The position numbers and the translations under genes were made by a program. DNA of 64,000 nucleotides from Limnomonas spitsbergensis. Its lineage: Eukaryota; Chlorophyta; Chlorophyceae; Chlamydomonadales. Positions 62,801 to 64,000 of the stretch are shown here, piece after piece. Each line of letters starts with the position of its first letter. Position 1 is the stretch's first letter. The DNA lies in assembly GCA_037349105.1 (NCBI GenBank), contig JAYJMM010000066.1, positions 806,001-870,000 of the forward strand. Reading direction: 5' to 3'. The notes under the pieces were generated by a model, which searched no databases, was not told where the DNA came from, and saw nothing but the letters and a program-made list of their open reading frames with translations.

Positions 62801-64000
62801 ATGGAGGCATGTTCTGTCAGTAAATGGATGCATGATCTGTAAGTAATGGATGCAGGTTCTGCAATTAAATTGGGGCAAGATATGCAATATATTGGAGGCA
62901 AGTTTAGTACGTAAATGGAGGCAAGATCTGTAAGTAATGGATACATGTTATGCAATTAAATTGGGGGAAGTTATGTAAGTTATTGGAGGCAGGTTAAGTA
63001 AGTAAATGGAGGCAAGATCTGTAAGTAATGGAGGCATGATATGTAAGATAATAAAGGCAAATACAGTAAGTTAATGGAGGCAAGATATGTAAGTAAATGG
63101 AGGCTGGTTCAGTAATTCAATGGAGACATGATCTGTAATTTAATGGAGGCATGTTCTGTCAGTAAATGGATGCATGATCTGTAAGTAATGGATACCGGTT
63201 ATGCAATTAAATTGGGGCAAGATCTGTAAGTTTTTGGAGGCAGGTTAAGTAAGTAAATGGAGGCAAGATCTGTAAGTAATGGAGGCCTGATATGTAAGAT
63301 AATAAAGGCAAATACTGTAAGTTAATGGAGGCAAGATATGTAAGTAAATGGAGGATGGTTCAATAATGAAATGGAGGCAAGATCTGTAAGTTAATGGAGG
63401 CATGTTTTGTCAGTAAATGGATGCATGATCTGAAAGTAATGGATACATGTTCTGCAATTACATTGGGGCAAGATATGTAATCTATTGGAGGCAAGTTTAG
63501 TAAGTAAATAGAGGCAAGATCTGTAAGTAATGGATACATGTTATGCAATTAAATTGGTGCAAGATATGTAAGTTAATGGAGGCAGGTTAAGTAAGTAAAT
63601 GGAGGCAAGATCTGTAAGTAATGGATACATGTTCTGCAATTAAATTGGGGCAATATCTGTAAGATAATGGAGACACGTTAAGTAAGTAAATGGAGGCAAG
63701 ATCTGTAAGTAATGGAGGCATGATATGTAAGCTAATAAAGGCAAATACTGTAAGTTAATGCAAACAAGATATGTAAGTAAATGGAGGCTGGTTCAGTAAT
63801 TCAATGGAGACAGGATCTGTAATTCAATGGAGGCGTGTTCTGTCAGTAAATGGATGCAGGATCTGTAAGTAATGGATACCGGTTTTGCAATTAAATTGGG
63901 GCAAGATCTGTAAGTTATTGGAGTCAGGTTAAGTAAGTAAATGGATGCAAGATCTGTAAGTAATGGAGGCATGATATGTAAGATAATAAAGGCAAATACT
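59824..64000 (+). repeat. Super-unit 12, type A, cut by the window end
   Basis: Follows the A path at a 5,907 bp offset from unit 11 through head pair (59824, 60531), a-module (61104-62973) and the first 1,027 bp of the b module. It carries several private bases: GGAGGTAGG (about 61366), GCAATAAAATTGG (about 61584), GGAATCAGG (about 62049), GTAGCCAGT (about 62780) and GTAAGATAATGG (about 63659). The b module here reads CACGTTAAGTAAGTAAATGG near 63672, not the GTAGAAAAATGG form of other b modules. Either the copy is a-like at this point or conversion has occurred. Confidence 0.9.

Larger units (their letters stand above)
1..64000 (+). repeat. Satellite array of 22-23 bp monomers, whole window
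   Basis: Every part of the window I read can be cut into 22-23 bp monomers of one family, all in the same orientation. A typical copy begins TGTAAGTWAATGG and ends RGGCAWGATM. Variants replace the GGAGGC core with GGATGC, GGATAC, GGAGAC, TGGGGC or AAAGGC. Composition is AT-rich and purine-rich on the + strand. No unique sequence, mobile element or inverted segment interrupts it, and both window ends lie inside the array. Tandem hierarchical organisation of this kind is typical of eukaryotic heterochromatic satellites. I do not recognise the family, so centromeric, subtelomeric or other location cannot be decided from the window. Confidence 0.98.

Noticed and set aside
387..63548. Dozens of minus-strand open frames of 61-72 codons with nearly identical products
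   Set aside because: They begin at TTG rather than ATG in the cases I checked, lie wholly inside the satellite, and arise because the reverse-complement monomer is stop-free. Unit lengths do not preserve frame. No signal peptide, domain or conserved start context is seen. Not annotated as genes.
1..64000. CRISPR array
   Set aside because: Repeats are directly adjacent 22-23 bp monomers with no unique spacers, and there are no cas genes or leader.
1..64000. tRNA, rRNA or other structured RNA genes
   Set aside because: No cloverleaf, rRNA core or long inverted repeat is visible. The strong purine bias of one strand makes extensive self-pairing unlikely.
1..64000. Insertion sequence or transposon ends at unit junctions
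   Set aside because: Junctions lie inside shared monomer sequence and, apart from the tandem duplications themselves, show no terminal inverted repeats, target-site duplications or foreign sequence.
1..64000. CENP-B-box-like motif marking a centromere
   Set aside because: I saw no match to the CENP-B box core in any monomer type. Centromere identity cannot be claimed from sequence alone.

Overview
The whole 64 kb window is one uninterrupted, head-to-tail satellite array. I see no protein-coding gene, RNA gene, transposable element, CRISPR array or unique sequence in it. The basic unit is a 22-23 bp monomer (mean about 22.8 bp, roughly 2,800 copies). On the + strand a typical copy begins TGTAAGTWAATGG and ends RGGCAWGATM. 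It is AT-rich and strongly purine-biased (about 70% A+G in a typical monomer, G far above C). All copies lie in the same orientation. Arrays of this size and nesting are typical of eukaryotic (peri)centromeric, subtelomeric or other heterochromatic satellites. I do not recognise the family and cannot name the organism.

The array is hierarchical. Level 1 is the 22-23 bp monomer. Level 2 is an 11-monomer unit of exactly 251 bp (nine 23-mers and two 22-mers; first copy at 1-251). Level 3 consists of larger modules: a 573 bp 'head', a 707 bp duplication of head sequence, a 1,870 bp module (copies a and b) and a tail, where b plus tail is 2,757 bp. Level 4 consists of super-units. Type A is 5,907 bp (707 + 573 + 1,870 + 2,757). 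Type B is 3,695 bp (A minus 2,212). Type C is 2,167 bp (B minus 1,528). A simpler 3,330 bp unit at 11128-14457 (573 + 2,757) plus 707 plus 1,870 gives exactly the A length. Nearly every length difference measured equals a whole number of monomers, which indicates in-register unequal exchange.

Layout. 1-9622 holds four copies of the 1.87 kb module with irregular tails, including a 502 bp tandem duplication and a 342 bp insertion. 9623-16122 holds three simpler units (1,505, 3,330 and 1,665 bp), overlain by a 4,835 bp tandem repetition. 16123-64000 holds twelve super-units in the size order A, A, B, B, B, C, C, B, B, B, A, A (last copy cut by the window end). This order is symmetric: the longest units are outside and the shortest, most derived ones are in the middle (38.8-43.2 kb). 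It fits a layered-expansion history in which newer deletion derivatives amplified inside older ones.

No genes work together here. The functional reading is limited to repeat evolution and to possible properties of a transcript of the array: dense GTAAGT donor-like hexamers and AATAAA hexamers on the + strand, and a minus strand whose monomer consensus is stop-free in all three frames. The latter explains the many 61-72 codon minus-strand open frames, none of which I annotate as genes.
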